Assembly (NCBI GenBank): GCA_965219565.1
Contig: OZ244780.1
Span: 620,001-684,000, forward strand
DNA length: 64,000 nucleotides
Reading direction: 5' to 3'
DNA from: DAOUJI01 sp965219565
GTDB taxonomy: Bacteria > Chloroflexota > Dehalococcoidia > Lucifugimonadales > JAGWBF01
Made by a program: the position numbers and the translations under genes
Notes under the pieces: model-generated
Database searches by the model: none
What the model saw: the letters and a program-made list of their open reading frames with translations, nothing else
Told to the model about the DNA's origin: nothing
In this document: positions 1 to 8,559 of the stretch, one piece after another
How positions within the stretch are numbered: position 1 is the first letter of the stretch
Layout of the letters: each line of letters begins with the position of its first letter

Positions 1-1253
1 AGCGTGCGAAGGGACACTTCGCCGCCACCCTGGGCAAGCTCGACACCCTGGCCTTCCGCCAGCGCGAGGGCATTCTCTCCACGCTGCCCCTGGGACTGAA
101 CGCCGTCGCGGTGTGGCGGACGCTGGACACGTCCAGCCTGGCGAGGCTGTTCCCCTTCTCGCCGCCCGACCTGGACACCCGCAGGGGGACGCTGTACGGC
201 ATCGACATGCGGGCCTGCGCTCCGGTGGTCTACGACCCCTGGGACGGGACCCACCTGAACGCCAACACCGCCGTCCTCGCAAGGTCGGGCAGTGGCAAAT
301 CCTTTGCCACCAAGCTGGGCGTGCTCAGGGGCCTGACCAGGGGCGTCACCGCCTATGTCATCGACCCGGAGGGAGAATACGCGGACATGGCCCGCGCTGC
401 GGGCGGCAGGGTGCTGTCCCCCGGCGTGCCGGGGCAGGGCATGAACCCCTTTGTCATCGACAAGGGGGACAGCGAGGAGCTGTTGCAGCGCATCGGCAGC
501 CTGAGACGGCTCATCGAGGTGATGGTGGGGGAGAGCCTTGGCGCAGAGCGCCGGGCCTCCCTCGACCACGCCCTGGCGGGCTACTACGCCCAGACCAGGG
601 AGCGCACCGGCTTCCGGGACTTCTACGCCTACCTCGAAGGGGAGGCGCAGGAGCTGTCGCGGCTGCTGCGGCCCTTCGCCACCGGCAGCCTCCGCAACCT
701 CCTCTCCGACGAGGGAGACGACCTGCTGGGCAACGAGGCCCTGGTGACCGTCTTCGACCTGCGATTGCTCGAACCGGAGCTGCGTCCTGCCGCCGCGATG
801 GTCTGCACCGAGACGGTGTGGGCGGCGGCCGCCCAGGACCCCAAGCCCCGCCTTTTGGTTGTGGACGAGGTGTGGAGCATCATGCAGCACCCCGAAGGCG
901 CGGCCTTCATGGTCAGCATGGCGAAGCGCGCCCGCAAGCACCGCCTGGGACTCCAGTTCATCACTCAGGACGTCCAGGACCTTCTCTCCGAGGACACGTC
1001 GAGGACCATCACCGGCCATTCGGGAAGGGCGCTTTTGCAGAACGCCGCCTTCAAGCTGCTCTTGCAGCAGGACGCGGCGGCCATAGGCACCGTGGGCGAC
1101 GCCTTCGACCTGCCCGAAGACCTCCAACGCTGGCTGCTCTCCTGCCCGCGCGGAGACGGCCTCCTGCTGTCGAAGGGACACCGCTTCCCCGTCCGCATCG
1201 AGGCCACGCCGGAGGAGACGGCAGTAATTGAGTGGAGACCGGGCAGGCACTAG
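1..1253 (+). CDS. VirB4/TraC-like type IV secretion ATPase, 5' truncated by window edge
   Basis: This is the C-terminal part of a VirB4-family ATPase, which powers assembly and substrate handling in type IV secretion or conjugation. The reading frame is open from base 3 through a family-typical stretch (FRQREGILSTLPLG), so the GTG at 111 is an internal valine and the true start lies left of the window. A Walker A motif (RSGSGKSFATK) lies near 280-310 and a Walker B (RLLVVDEVW) near 850-875. A conserved ITQD segment follows, as in VirB4 proteins. Full-length relatives are usually 600-850 residues and about 417 are visible here. It is followed directly by the coupling protein gene, which supports a conjugative element. 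Confidence 0.85.
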   Translation, partial: RAKGHFAATLGKLDTLAFRQREGILSTLPLGLNAVAVWRTLDTSSLARLFPFSPPDLDTRRGTLYGIDMRACAPVVYDPWDGTHLNANTAVLARSGSGKSFATKLGVLRGLTRGVTAYVIDPEGEYADMARAAGGRVLSPGVPGQGMNPFVIDKGDSEELLQRIGSLRRLIEVMVGESLGAERRASLDHALAGYYAQTRERTGFRDFYAYLEGEAQELSRLLRPFATGSLRNLLSDEGDDLLGNEALVTVFDLRLLEPELRPAAAMVCTETVWAAAAQDPKPRLLVVDEVWSIMQHPEGAAFMVSMAKRARKHRLGLQFITQDVQDLLSEDTSRTITGHSGRALLQNAAFKLLLQQDAAAIGTVGDAFDLPEDLQRWLLSCPRGDGLLLSKGHRFPVRIEATPEETAVIEWRPGRH

Positions 1254-1344
1254 CCAGAGCGAAGGGAGTACGAGACCGATGGACGACCGGCGACGGCGCG
1301 ACTACGAACCGACCGAAGACCCCAATAGCGAAAGGAAGAAAGCC

Positions 1345-3957
1345 ATGAACCTGAACCCGATACGCAGGCTGCTGAACGACAAGGACGAAAAGCCCCCGAT
1401 GCTGCTGGCGGTGACGCCGCCCAGGACCGGGGAGCGCACCATGCTCGGCGTGGAGAACATGCTCCAGTCCATCGCCGTCCCCGAACCCTTCTCCCTGGAG
1501 CTTGCCGGGGACGCGGACGGCGTGACCCTCCTGGCCCGCTGCCTCGACAGGGAGGTGGTGCAGGGCCAGATCGCCGCCCACTATCCCCAGGCCCGCATCC
1601 ACGAGGTGCAGGCCGAGGAAGACCCCCTGCGCCTGGTCGAGGGAGAGCAGGCGTGGGTCATGACGCTCAGGGCCGACGGCCCCGAGTACGTCCCGCTGCG
1701 CACCTTCCGCGACGACGACCTGCTCGACCCCGGCTCCGACCCCCTCATCGCCATCCTGGGCGCGCTGTCCAACCTCAAGGACGACGAGCGCGTCGTGGCG
1801 CGGCTGCTGCTGAACTCCCTGGGACCCGACTGGTCGCAGCACCACCTGGAGAAGGCCCATAGGCGTCCTGTGGAGGAGCGGCGCGACCCCTCCTACACCT
1901 ATCAGACCAGGCCGCTCCAGACGGACGGCGTGACCATGGCCGTCCTGGGCGTCGGCGCGGTCGCCGCCCTGCGAGCGTACCTGTGGGTGCAGGCCGGGGA
2001 AACATGGAAGGCCGCGCTGCTCGGCGTCGGAGTCGTCTCCGGCCTGGCCCTGGCGGGCTGGGCCTGGCATCGCTTCAAGAAGGCCCGCAGCAGGGTCTAC
2101 GATCCGAACCTCATCAAAGAGAAGGTGTCCCGCGTCGCCTTCGACGGCGAGATACAGGTGACGGCCATCCTGCCCGCCACCGACAACCTGAAGAAGGGAC
2201 GGGAGAGAGCCAGGAACGTGCTGGAGCCGGTGGCCGCCGCCTACCGCCACTACGACCACCCCGCGGGGGCAAGGTTCAAGGTGAGCAGGGTACGGCCCGT
2301 CGTGCCCGACCCGTCGATGCTGCACCCGACAGGCCCCGGACTCCTCGGCAAGCGCAGCGTCCTGGGCGTCCGCGAGGCGGCGGCTCTCTGGCACCCGCCG
2401 GGGGCGCGTGACGAGACCCCCCTGGTGGAGCGGTCCGGGGCCAGGGTGCTGATGCCCTCGGCCAGAGGGGTCAAGGGAGGAGCGCCCGTGGGACAGACCA
2501 CGGCGGGCAAGCCCCGTCCCATCCACTTCCCCGAAGACCTGCTGAGGCGCCACCACCTCTACGTGGCAAGGACCCGCATGGGCAAGTCCACCCTGATGCA
2601 CCACATCGTCGTCCACAAGATGATGGAGAAGGCTGCGGGCAGGGACGGCGACGCCATCGTCGTCGTCGATCCCCACGCCGACCTGGTGGGCGGCCTGCTC
2701 CGGCAGGTCCCGGAGTCCCTCATCGACCGGGTGCGCCTCATCGACCTGGACGACAAGCGCGGCGCTCCCGGCGTCAACCTGCTGGACGCCCGCGTCTTCG
2801 CCGACCGCGACCGCACCGCCGACTCGGTGGTGCGCATCGCCAAGGGGCTGTGGGACCAGTGGGGGCCGAGGATGCAGTCCATCCTGGAGCAGACCGTCAA
2901 GACCCTCCACGAGGCTAACGAGCACCCCTCCACCGCCGACGACGAGCAGCTGACCATACTGGACGCGTTGACCCTGCTGGCCGACGAGAAGTTCAAGAAC
3001 GGCGTGCTGACCAGGGTGAGCGACCCCTATCTGACCCAGTGGTGGGCCAGGGACTTCGGCAACTGGCGGGGCGAGACCCGGGCCGACGCCCTGGCCCCGG
3101 TGCAGACCCGCCTCTCCTACTACGCATCCTCCAAGCGGGCGCGGGCCATCCTGGGCCAGCCCCGCTCCACCATCGACCTGCGCCGGATCATCCGCGAGGG
3201 CGGCATCCTGCTGGTCTCCACCGCGCAGGGAAGCGTGGGCAAGGACGTGGCCGCCCTGGTGGGCGCGTCCCTCCTCAACCTGGTGGACGCGGTGATACGG
3301 GAGCAGGGAAGCCTGCCGCCGGAGCAGAGGCGGGGCGCGCTGGTCGTCGTGGACGAGATGCAGTCCATGCCCGGCGTGGACTACGAGTCGATGCTCAGCG
3401 AGCTGGGCAAGTTCGGGGCCAGCTTCGTGCTGGCGACCCAGAGCCTCGCCAAGCTGGACGACCTCTCCCGCACCATGCGGGACACCCTGCTCGCCAACGT
3501 CGGCTGCCTCGCCGTCTTCCAGGTGGCGGGCAACGACGCCCGGCAGCTCGTGTGGGAGCTGGGCAAGGACCGGGTGGCCGAGGAGGACATCGTGTCTCTG
3601 CCCGTCCACCAGTGCTACGTCCGCGCCACCGTCGGCACCGAGCGGATGCCCGCCTTCTCCATGATGGTGAGCAAGCCGGAGCACGGAGACCCCGCAGTCG
3701 CCGAGCGCATCAAGGCAAGGGCGTCCTCCTACCTCACCACCGAGGAGGAGTTCGCCACGCAGCAGGCCGAGGCCCGCAGGCGGGCCGAGGAGTTCCGCAA
3801 CGCCGTCAAGGAGATCAGGGAGGGCAAGGACGCCTCCAAGAACGAGAAGAAGGACGCGCCCAAGGACCTGGAGCGGGGCGAGCAGCGCAGCAAGCACTTC
3901 CAGCCGCCCACGGGGAAGAACGGGCAGACCGCCGAGGACGGGGAGGATGAGGAGTGA
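1345..3957 (+). CDS. TraD/VirD4-like type IV coupling protein (DNA-transfer ATPase)
   Basis: This is a probable inner-membrane coupling ATPase that brings DNA to the type IV channel. Two hydrophobic segments lie at about residues 195-215 and 222-242. The P-loop RTRMGKST is near residue 410, a DPHADLVGGLL segment follows, and Walker B (LVVVDEMQ) with the LATQS motif is near residues 665-700. The C-terminus is a charged Lys/Glu-rich tail of about 60 residues. The start was chosen at ATG 1345 because AGGAAG lies six bases upstream. An ATG at 1279 and a TTG at 1228 are alternatives in the same frame. The stop overlaps the next gene start by four bases (GTGA), indicating translational coupling. 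Confidence 0.82.
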   Translation: MNLNPIRRLLNDKDEKPPMLLAVTPPRTGERTMLGVENMLQSIAVPEPFSLELAGDADGVTLLARCLDREVVQGQIAAHYPQARIHEVQAEEDPLRLVEGEQAWVMTLRADGPEYVPLRTFRDDDLLDPGSDPLIAILGALSNLKDDERVVARLLLNSLGPDWSQHHLEKAHRRPVEERRDPSYTYQTRPLQTDGVTMAVLGVGAVAALRAYLWVQAGETWKAALLGVGVVSGLALAGWAWHRFKKARSRVYDPNLIKEKVSRVAFDGEIQVTAILPATDNLKKGRERARNVLEPVAAAYRHYDHPAGARFKVSRVRPVVPDPSMLHPTGPGLLGKRSVLGVREAAALWHPPGARDETPLVERSGARVLMPSARGVKGGAPVGQTTAGKPRPIHFPEDLLRRHHLYVARTRMGKSTLMHHIVVHKMMEKAAGRDGDAIVVVDPHADLVGGLLRQVPESLIDRVRLIDLDDKRGAPGVNLLDARVFADRDRTADSVVRIAKGLWDQWGPRMQSILEQTVKTLHEANEHPSTADDEQLTILDALTLLADEKFKNGVLTRVSDPYLTQWWARDFGNWRGETRADALAPVQTRLSYYASSKRARAILGQPRSTIDLRRIIREGGILLVSTAQGSVGKDVAALVGASLLNLVDAVIREQGSLPPEQRRGALVVVDEMQSMPGVDYESMLSELGKFGASFVLATQSLAKLDDLSRTMRDTLLANVGCLAVFQVAGNDARQLVWELGKDRVAEEDIVSLPVHQCYVRATVGTERMPAFSMMVSKPEHGDPAVAERIKARASSYLTTEEEFATQQAEARRRAEEFRNAVKEIREGKDASKNEKKDAPKDLERGEQRSKHFQPPTGKNGQTAEDGEDEE

Positions 3958-5591
3958 GGCCCATCGAGGCCGACATCCTGCGGCTTCTGTCCCACATGCC
4001 CCTCCTCGACCGGCTGGAGGCGGTCGCCGTCTCAGGCTGGTCGCGGGGCGCGGTCTACCGGGCTGTCGAGAGCCTTGAACGCGACGGGTTGGCGGTCTCC
4101 GTGCCCCACGCCTCGGAGACGACTGCGGCGACCCGCCGATACTATCCCACCGCCGCCGGGCTGCGCCGGTTGGCTCGGGTCGAGGGGGTCGCCGTGGGCG
4201 GGCTGCTCCGCAGCCGTCCCGTCTCGAACCAGTGGAGGCGACTCCTCATGGAGCGGCTGGACGCCGTGGCCGTCGTCTACCGCCTTGCATCCGCCATCTC
4301 CACCCTCGCCCATCCCCTCCGCTTCCGCTGGTTCAGGGCCATGCCGATGGACGCCGCCGTCGCCCTCCCCGACGGGCGCGTGATCGCCGTCGTCCGTCAG
4401 GGACCGGCCACCGACCGCACGGGCTTCTCCAAGCGGCTCTGGCGGCTCAGGGAGGGGGCGCAGCCCGCCGCCACGCTCCTGCTCATGCCCGACGAGGCTA
4501 GACTGCGCCACGCCCGCAGGCTGCTGGCGGGAGCGCCGTTCATCGCCTATCTCGCCCAGGAGAGGGACGCGGCGTCGGCGGGGGCCGGTGCGTCCGTCTG
4601 GCGCACGCCCTCCGGGGCCAAGCTCCTCGACCTTCGCACCGTCCTCGACCACACCGGGCCGCGCGGCCCCTGGCCCGACGAGGAGCCGCCGGCACGGGCA
4701 TCCCTCCCCGAAGACCTCGAACCGGAGGCCGTGGAGGACTGGATGCTCCCGTCTCTGCTCAAGCCGGTGGAGAAACGCGCCCTCGACCTGATCTCCGACT
4801 GGCCCTGGCTGACCCCCGACCACCTGGGGGCGCTGATGGGTCTGAAGCGGTCGAGGCTCTCGGAGATCGTCGGGCGGCTGACAGCCCTGGACCTTGCGGT
4901 GTACCCCGCCGTCGAGGGCCGCCGCCGTCTCGCCGTCACCGACCGGGGGCTGGCGATGCTGGCCCGCAGGGACCGCGCCTCCGTGGGGGCGGCCAGGAGG
5001 CGGTGGAGCGTCGCTCTCATGGACGCCGACGCGCCCGTCGAGTGGCGCAACGTCTCCGGCAGGCGCAGCAGGCAGCTTCTCAGGAACGTGGAGCACACCG
5101 AGGCCGTCCACGGCTTCATAGCGGCCCTTTCGAGACAGGCCCGCTCACGCTCCAGGGAGGTCGTCCAGCTCGACCCGCCCCGCAGGGCCTCCCGCTACTT
5201 CCGGTACGCCGACCGGCTCCGCTCCATCCACCCCGACGCCTTCGGCGTCCTGCGACGGGGCGACGGCCTCTGGCCCTTCTTCCTTGAGTGGGAGCGCCGG
5301 GCCGTCCGACCCGTCACGATGGCGGCGCGGCTGGCCCCCTACCTGCGCTACTACTCGTCCCACAGGCCGACCGACGACCACGGAGCGCGGCCCGACGTGC
5401 TGGTGGTCTTCCACGACGACCTGGCGGCCACCCACTTCCTGCGCATCGCCCAAGAGGAGACGGCGCGGGCCGGGGTCGCGGTCCCCCTGCTGGTCTCCCA
5501 CCGGGGGCTGGTGGAGCGGGAGGGGCCGCTGGGACGCGCCTGGCTCACGCCGGGCACAACCGAACCGGCCCATGCCTTCACGGGCCGCTGA
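3954..5591 (+). CDS. Replication-relaxation family protein
   Basis: This 545-residue protein begins with a winged-helix segment (about residues 5-60, ILRLLSHMPLLDRLEAVAVSGWSRG in part). A second winged-helix lies near residues 270-340. The C-terminus is nuclease-like (GDGLWPFFLEWERR, then APYLRYYSS), matching the replication-relaxation (Replic_Relax) family found on plasmids and integrative elements. It starts with GTG overlapping the coupling protein stop, so it belongs to the same operon. A diverged paralogue is encoded at 36669-38738; both share the block RLL(M/A)ERLDAVAV. The role is probably in element replication or mobilisation; this is inferred from family and context. Confidence 0.7.
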   Translation: MRPIEADILRLLSHMPLLDRLEAVAVSGWSRGAVYRAVESLERDGLAVSVPHASETTAATRRYYPTAAGLRRLARVEGVAVGGLLRSRPVSNQWRRLLMERLDAVAVVYRLASAISTLAHPLRFRWFRAMPMDAAVALPDGRVIAVVRQGPATDRTGFSKRLWRLREGAQPAATLLLMPDEARLRHARRLLAGAPFIAYLAQERDAASAGAGASVWRTPSGAKLLDLRTVLDHTGPRGPWPDEEPPARASLPEDLEPEAVEDWMLPSLLKPVEKRALDLISDWPWLTPDHLGALMGLKRSRLSEIVGRLTALDLAVYPAVEGRRRLAVTDRGLAMLARRDRASVGAARRRWSVALMDADAPVEWRNVSGRRSRQLLRNVEHTEAVHGFIAALSRQARSRSREVVQLDPPRRASRYFRYADRLRSIHPDAFGVLRRGDGLWPFFLEWERRAVRPVTMAARLAPYLRYYSSHRPTDDHGARPDVLVVFHDDLAATHFLRIAQEETARAGVAVPLLVSHRGLVEREGPLGRAWLTPGTTEPAHAFTGR

Positions 5592-5623
5592 GCATCGAAC
5601 CCCCCGCAAGGAGAACCGCAGCC

Positions 5624-6382
5624 ATGAGAATCTACTACATCGACGAGTCCGAGGGTCCCACCTGCTACGTCCGCTCCGCCCTGGGCGTGGACGCCGAGCG
5701 GTGGAACGGCCTGCACGCCAGCGTCCGGGACTGGCGCACGGCGATGGCGGGCGACTACAGCGTCCCCGTCAGCCGGGAGCTCCACGCCTGCGACCTGCTG
5801 GCCGGACGGGGCAAGCTGGCGCGCATCGACAACACGGGCCGGAGGCTCAGCCCGGAGCAGGGGGCCGAGATCTTCATGGACGGCCTGCGCATCATCGAGA
5901 GCGCCGCCCGGAGAAGGGGCGGCATCGAGGTCATCAACGTCTGCCTGCGCAAGGCCGACTTCAAGGGCTACGAGCGGGTCAGCCTCAACCGGCTGCTCAA
6001 CCGCATTCACGCCTCCGTCGCGGCGTACGGCCGCTACGCCCACCTCATCTTCGACGAGGGAGCCGAGCGTATGGTCAGGCAGATGTACGGCAGGCTCAGG
6101 CAGCGCAACCCCGTGCCCAGCCGGTACGAGACCTGGGAGGACGGCGAGCCGACGAAGGACATCCCCATAGAGCGGATCATCGGCGGCCCCTCCTTCCGAA
6201 GCTCCCAGGACGACGACCTGATCCAGATGGTGGACCTCATCGCCCACGCCCTGCTGAAGCAGGAGGAGAAGCCCTCCCTCAGGGTGACGGAGCTGGGCCT
6301 CCATCTGGCCTTCGGCATCCTCGACCGCGCCCTCAACCGCAGGGCCTCCAGGCGAGACCCCCAGGGCGTCGTCAGGCGGTGA
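5624..6382 (+). CDS. DUF3800 protein
   Basis: This 252-residue protein starts MRIYYIDESEG, the signature opening of DUF3800 proteins, a family with a predicted RNase H-like fold. The acidic residues typical of the fold are visible in YYIDES, in LIFDEG and in the late segment DDDLIQMVDLIAHAL. ATG 5624 was chosen because AAGGAG lies about 10 bases upstream and the family N-terminus begins exactly there; the longer upstream frame only shadows the previous gene. DUF3800 genes are frequent on integrative elements. No biochemical function can be assigned from the sequence. A strong hairpin terminator follows. Confidence 0.75.
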   Translation: MRIYYIDESEGPTCYVRSALGVDAERWNGLHASVRDWRTAMAGDYSVPVSRELHACDLLAGRGKLARIDNTGRRLSPEQGAEIFMDGLRIIESAARRRGGIEVINVCLRKADFKGYERVSLNRLLNRIHASVAAYGRYAHLIFDEGAERMVRQMYGRLRQRNPVPSRYETWEDGEPTKDIPIERIIGGPSFRSSQDDDLIQMVDLIAHALLKQEEKPSLRVTELGLHLAFGILDRALNRRASRRDPQGVVRR

Positions 6383-6411
6383 ACGGCAACAGACGGGAAC
6401 GGCGGAAAGTG

Positions 6412-6447
6412 AAGGGGGCCGGGCGGTTCATTCCGCCCGGCCCCCTT
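6412..6447 (+). terminator. Strong hairpin terminator
   Basis: A perfect 15-bp stem (6412-6426 paired with 6433-6447) surrounds a six-base loop TTCATT. The stem is very GC-rich and begins AAG/ends CTT. There is no long T-tract. It lies between the rightward transfer operon and the leftward HTH genes and could serve both directions. Confidence 0.7.
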
Positions 6448-6468
6448 GCATTCATCGGCAACCCACAC

Positions 6469-6765
6469 TCACCATCGCAGCGCCTTCGGGTCCCCGCCGT
6501 CGGGCGCGTCCCGGTCAGGGCACATGAGGATGCCGTCCCGGAGTCCCATGCTCTCGGCCAACGTCAGTAGCCAGAAGAGATGGGCGGAGCTGGGGGCCAC
6601 GCCTCTCTTGCGCCACTGCCTGAGCCGGTAGGGGCTGATGCCCAGGATGCGGGCGAGCGACCGCCAGGTCAGCCCGCTCGCATCCTTGAACCGCTCCAGG
6701 CGGTCGGGGAAGTCCGCCGGGAGGACGCACTCGAAGGGCCGGTGTACCTGCCGCCGCGTTCCCAC
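6469..6765 (-). CDS. Small helix-turn-helix protein, tandem paralogue 1
   Basis: This 98-residue protein contains a helix-turn-helix segment near residues 25-55 (LTWRSLARILGISPYRLRQW). The preceding DFPDRLERFKDASG block is shared with the two upstream paralogues in the same run. The C-terminus is short and hydrophobic (LFWLLTLAESMG). It is probably a DNA-binding regulator of the element. Being the last of a leftward run of HTH genes, it ends just before the hairpin terminator. Confidence 0.6.
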   Translation of the reverse strand: MGTRRQVHRPFECVLPADFPDRLERFKDASGLTWRSLARILGISPYRLRQWRKRGVAPSSAHLFWLLTLAESMGLRDGILMCPDRDAPDGGDPKALRW

Positions 6766-6770
6766 GCTCC

Positions 6771-7052
6771 CTACTCCTCCTCATGGCGGCGCAGGGCATC
6801 GGCGACGTCGGGGAACAGGGCGTCGAGGCCGCCCTCGACACCCAGGGAGAAGCGAATGAGGTTCAGCAGGGCGAAGCCCTCGGGGACCCTGCCCCTGCGC
6901 CAGCCCGTCACCCGCGAGGGCGTCACTCCGACCTCCCGCGCGACTCCCCTCCACGAAAGGCCCGACAGCTCCTTGAGCCATTCCAGCCTCTCGGGAAAGT
7001 CCTTCGGGAAGGGCCTCCGTATCCGCTGCCTGTCCGTCTCGGTGAGTTGCAT
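6771..7052 (-). CDS. Small helix-turn-helix protein, tandem paralogue 2
   Basis: This 93-residue protein starts MQLTETDRQRI and has an HTH region (LSWRGVAREVGVTPSRVTGW) preceded by DFPERLEWLKELSG, matching its neighbours. ATG 7052 was chosen because AGGAGG lies about nine bases upstream on the minus strand. The longer upstream frame has low-complexity Arg/Pro composition and is an artefact. It is probably a regulator made in the same transcript as the other HTH genes. The stop is five bases before the start of the next copy. Confidence 0.6.
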   Translation of the reverse strand: MQLTETDRQRIRRPFPKDFPERLEWLKELSGLSWRGVAREVGVTPSRVTGWRRGRVPEGFALLNLIRFSLGVEGGLDALFPDVADALRRHEEE

Positions 7053-7471
7053 GTATCCGTACCTCCTGCGTTTGGATTGCTTCTGTATCGGGTGGCCGGA
7101 GATGTCTCTCCGCCCGGCTCTGCGCGGCGGGGAGCCGATGGAAGCCGGGGCTGGCCGGGGACGAGGCCGTCCCCCGGCGTCGGCTTCCCGGCGCCGGAGG
7201 GCGGGATCACGTCCGTCCCCAGCAGCGTGTGGAAGCCGCCGGGGATGCGGGCCGCCAGCAGGATGAGGGCGCACAGCCCGTCTCCGTTGGGCTTGGTGCC
7301 CTTGCGCCACCGCTGGAGCTGGCGCGGGTCGATCCCCAGGCAACCGGCCAGGCCGTCCCAGGTCAGGCCGCTGGCTTCCTTGAAGCGCTCCAGGCGCACG
7401 GAGAAGTCCTCCGGCAGGAAGGTGACGCCGAACATGAGACGGGCCGGGGGCAGCGACGCGCTACGGCTCAT
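6923..7471 (-). CDS. Helix-turn-helix protein, tandem paralogue 3, with aberrant C-terminus
   Basis: The first 90 residues match the two downstream paralogues (DFSVRLERFKEASG, then LTWDGLAGCLGIDPRQLQRW). After GTDVIPP the protein continues into about 90 residues of Pro/Arg/Gly-rich sequence that overlap the next gene in another frame by 130 bases. A lost stop or a frameshift near 7200 is likely, and the functional protein is probably about 90 residues. The start at 7471 overlaps the end of the upstream XRE gene by 11 bases, so the genes are coupled. Confidence 0.45.
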   Translation of the reverse strand: MSRSASLPPARLMFGVTFLPEDFSVRLERFKEASGLTWDGLAGCLGIDPRQLQRWRKGTKPNGDGLCALILLAARIPGGFHTLLGTDVIPPSGAGKPTPGDGLVPGQPRLPSAPRRAEPGGETSPATRYRSNPNAGGTDTCNSPRRTGSGYGGPSRRTFPRGWNGSRSCRAFRGGESRGRSE

Positions 7472-7706
7472 CGCACTCCTCCACGACGAACAGGTCGTGG
7501 AAGTCGGTGACGCCCAGGGCCTCCATCAGACGCCGCCGGGCGTCCGGCGAGGGACGGCGCTTGCCGCCCACGAGCAACGAGATGTAGCCCGACGTGAGGC
7601 CCGCCCTGTCCGCCAGCTCGTTCTGGCTCATGTTGAGGACGCTGAGCCTGCCCCACAGAGCGTGGGGGTTCACCCTGATGATCGGGCGGGGGAGCTTAGC
7701 CGGCAT
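7461..7706 (-). CDS. XRE-family HTH regulator, 81 aa
   Basis: A compact cro/C1-type HTH domain fills the protein (LSVLNMSQNELADRAGLTSG, then YISLLVGGKRRPSPDARRRL). It is distinct from the three downstream HTH paralogues. It overlaps the following gene by 11 bases and the small upstream frame by 11 bases. It is probably a repressor for the divergent element control region. Confidence 0.65.
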   Translation of the reverse strand: MPAKLPRPIIRVNPHALWGRLSVLNMSQNELADRAGLTSGYISLLVGGKRRPSPDARRRLMEALGVTDFHDLFVVEECDEP

Positions 7707-7899
7707 GTCCGCGCTCCTTCCGGGAGGGGTCCCCGTCGGGAGCTGCGCGATGTTCGGGCGCGAGGCCGTCGCCGGAGCCGTTGCGCCCCGCCTCCGCCTC
7801 TCTGAGGGAGGCCAGGTGAGCGCGCACGATGATGCGGGCCAGTATCCGCAGGCCCCGCAGCCGTATCTCGTTCTGCCTTCTGGTCAACCTGGTGTCCAA
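7696..7899 (-). CDS. Small hypothetical protein, uncertain
   Basis: This is a 67-residue basic protein (MDTRLTRRQNEIRLRGLRIL at the start) with TTG as the only plausible start. It overlaps the XRE gene by 11 bases, the spacing seen for the other genes of this run, which is the main reason to list it. The N-terminal half is helix-like. The C-terminal half is low-complexity. No family was recognised. Confidence 0.3.
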   Translation of the reverse strand: MDTRLTRRQNEIRLRGLRILARIIVRAHLASLREAEAGRNGSGDGLAPEHRAAPDGDPSRKERGHAG

Positions 7900-8036
7900 G
7901 CGTCAAACTCTCTCTGGCGATTAGGGGTCGGATTGGTGTACAATCCCGTGGAAGGACACTAGCCCTACGTCCTAGTAGAGTATAACAGTATGCCAGGACA
8001 GGGAACAACGCTTTGAAGGCGCTATCGCCCTTCCGG

Positions 8037-8066
8037 TTGACAAAGTGTTTACTCTGATGCGACAAT
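8037..8066 (+). promoter_or_regulatory. Sigma-70-type promoter in the divergent control region
   Basis: The gap 7900-8148 lies between the leftward HTH run and the rightward ImmR/ImmA-like pair and is AT-richer than its surroundings. TTGACA at 8037-8042 is followed 18 bases later by GACAAT at 8061-8066. Several TTGAC repeats follow (near 8091 and 8101), which could be regulator sites. No gene is seen in the gap. Confidence 0.5.
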
Positions 8067-8148
8067 AGTCCGACAAGAGTTTGACAAAAGTTGACCGACG
8101 TGAGTGTTCGGCAGCATTAGGACAGCATAAACCCATTGGAGGAGGACA

Positions 8149-8559
8149 TTGAACGACGAGGACACCGGCTACCACGACCTGGAGATAGGGCCGCTGCTCA
8201 AACGGCTCAGGGGCGGCACGTCCCTGCGGGAGGTGCGGCGGCTCACCGGCGTCTCCAACTCCTACCTCTCGGAGATCGAAAAGGGGGAGCGCCGCCCCGG
8301 AACCAACCTGCTCAAACGCCTCGCCGCCCTCTACAGCGTGGACCTCCGCGTCCTCATGGAGCGGGCGGGCTACCTGGACAATGAGGGGGACGCAGACACC
8401 GCCGACGAGCCCCAGGACATCGAGCGGGCCTTCCAGTACGTCCTGGCCGATCCCGTCTTCCGCTTCGGCACCCGCCCCTCCGGCCCCCTCTCCCTGGAGT
8501 CCAAGCGCTTCATCGTCGAGATGTACGAGCGCTTCAGCGGCAAGAGGCTCCTCTCGTGA
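8149..8559 (+). CDS. XRE-family regulator, ImmR-like
   Basis: This 136-residue protein has a clear N-terminal HTH (TSLREVRRLTGVSNSYLSEI, EKGERRPG) at about residues 25-65. It starts with TTG 8149 behind a strong GGAGGAGG. The C-terminal part (FRFGTRPSGPLSLESKRFIV) is of unknown role. Its stop overlaps the next gene start by four bases (GTGA). An XRE repressor coupled to an ImmA/IrrE-type protease is the switch known from ICEBs1 (ImmR/ImmA), so control of this element's excision is a reasonable inference. Confidence 0.7.
   Translation: MNDEDTGYHDLEIGPLLKRLRGGTSLREVRRLTGVSNSYLSEIEKGERRPGTNLLKRLAALYSVDLRVLMERAGYLDNEGDADTADEPQDIERAFQYVLADPVFRFGTRPSGPLSLESKRFIVEMYERFSGKRLLS

Noticed and set aside
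1051..3897. 948-residue open frame on the minus strand
   Set aside because: It is antisense to the coupling protein, has Leu/Gly/Val/His low-complexity composition and no domain; a shadow of high-GC coding DNA.
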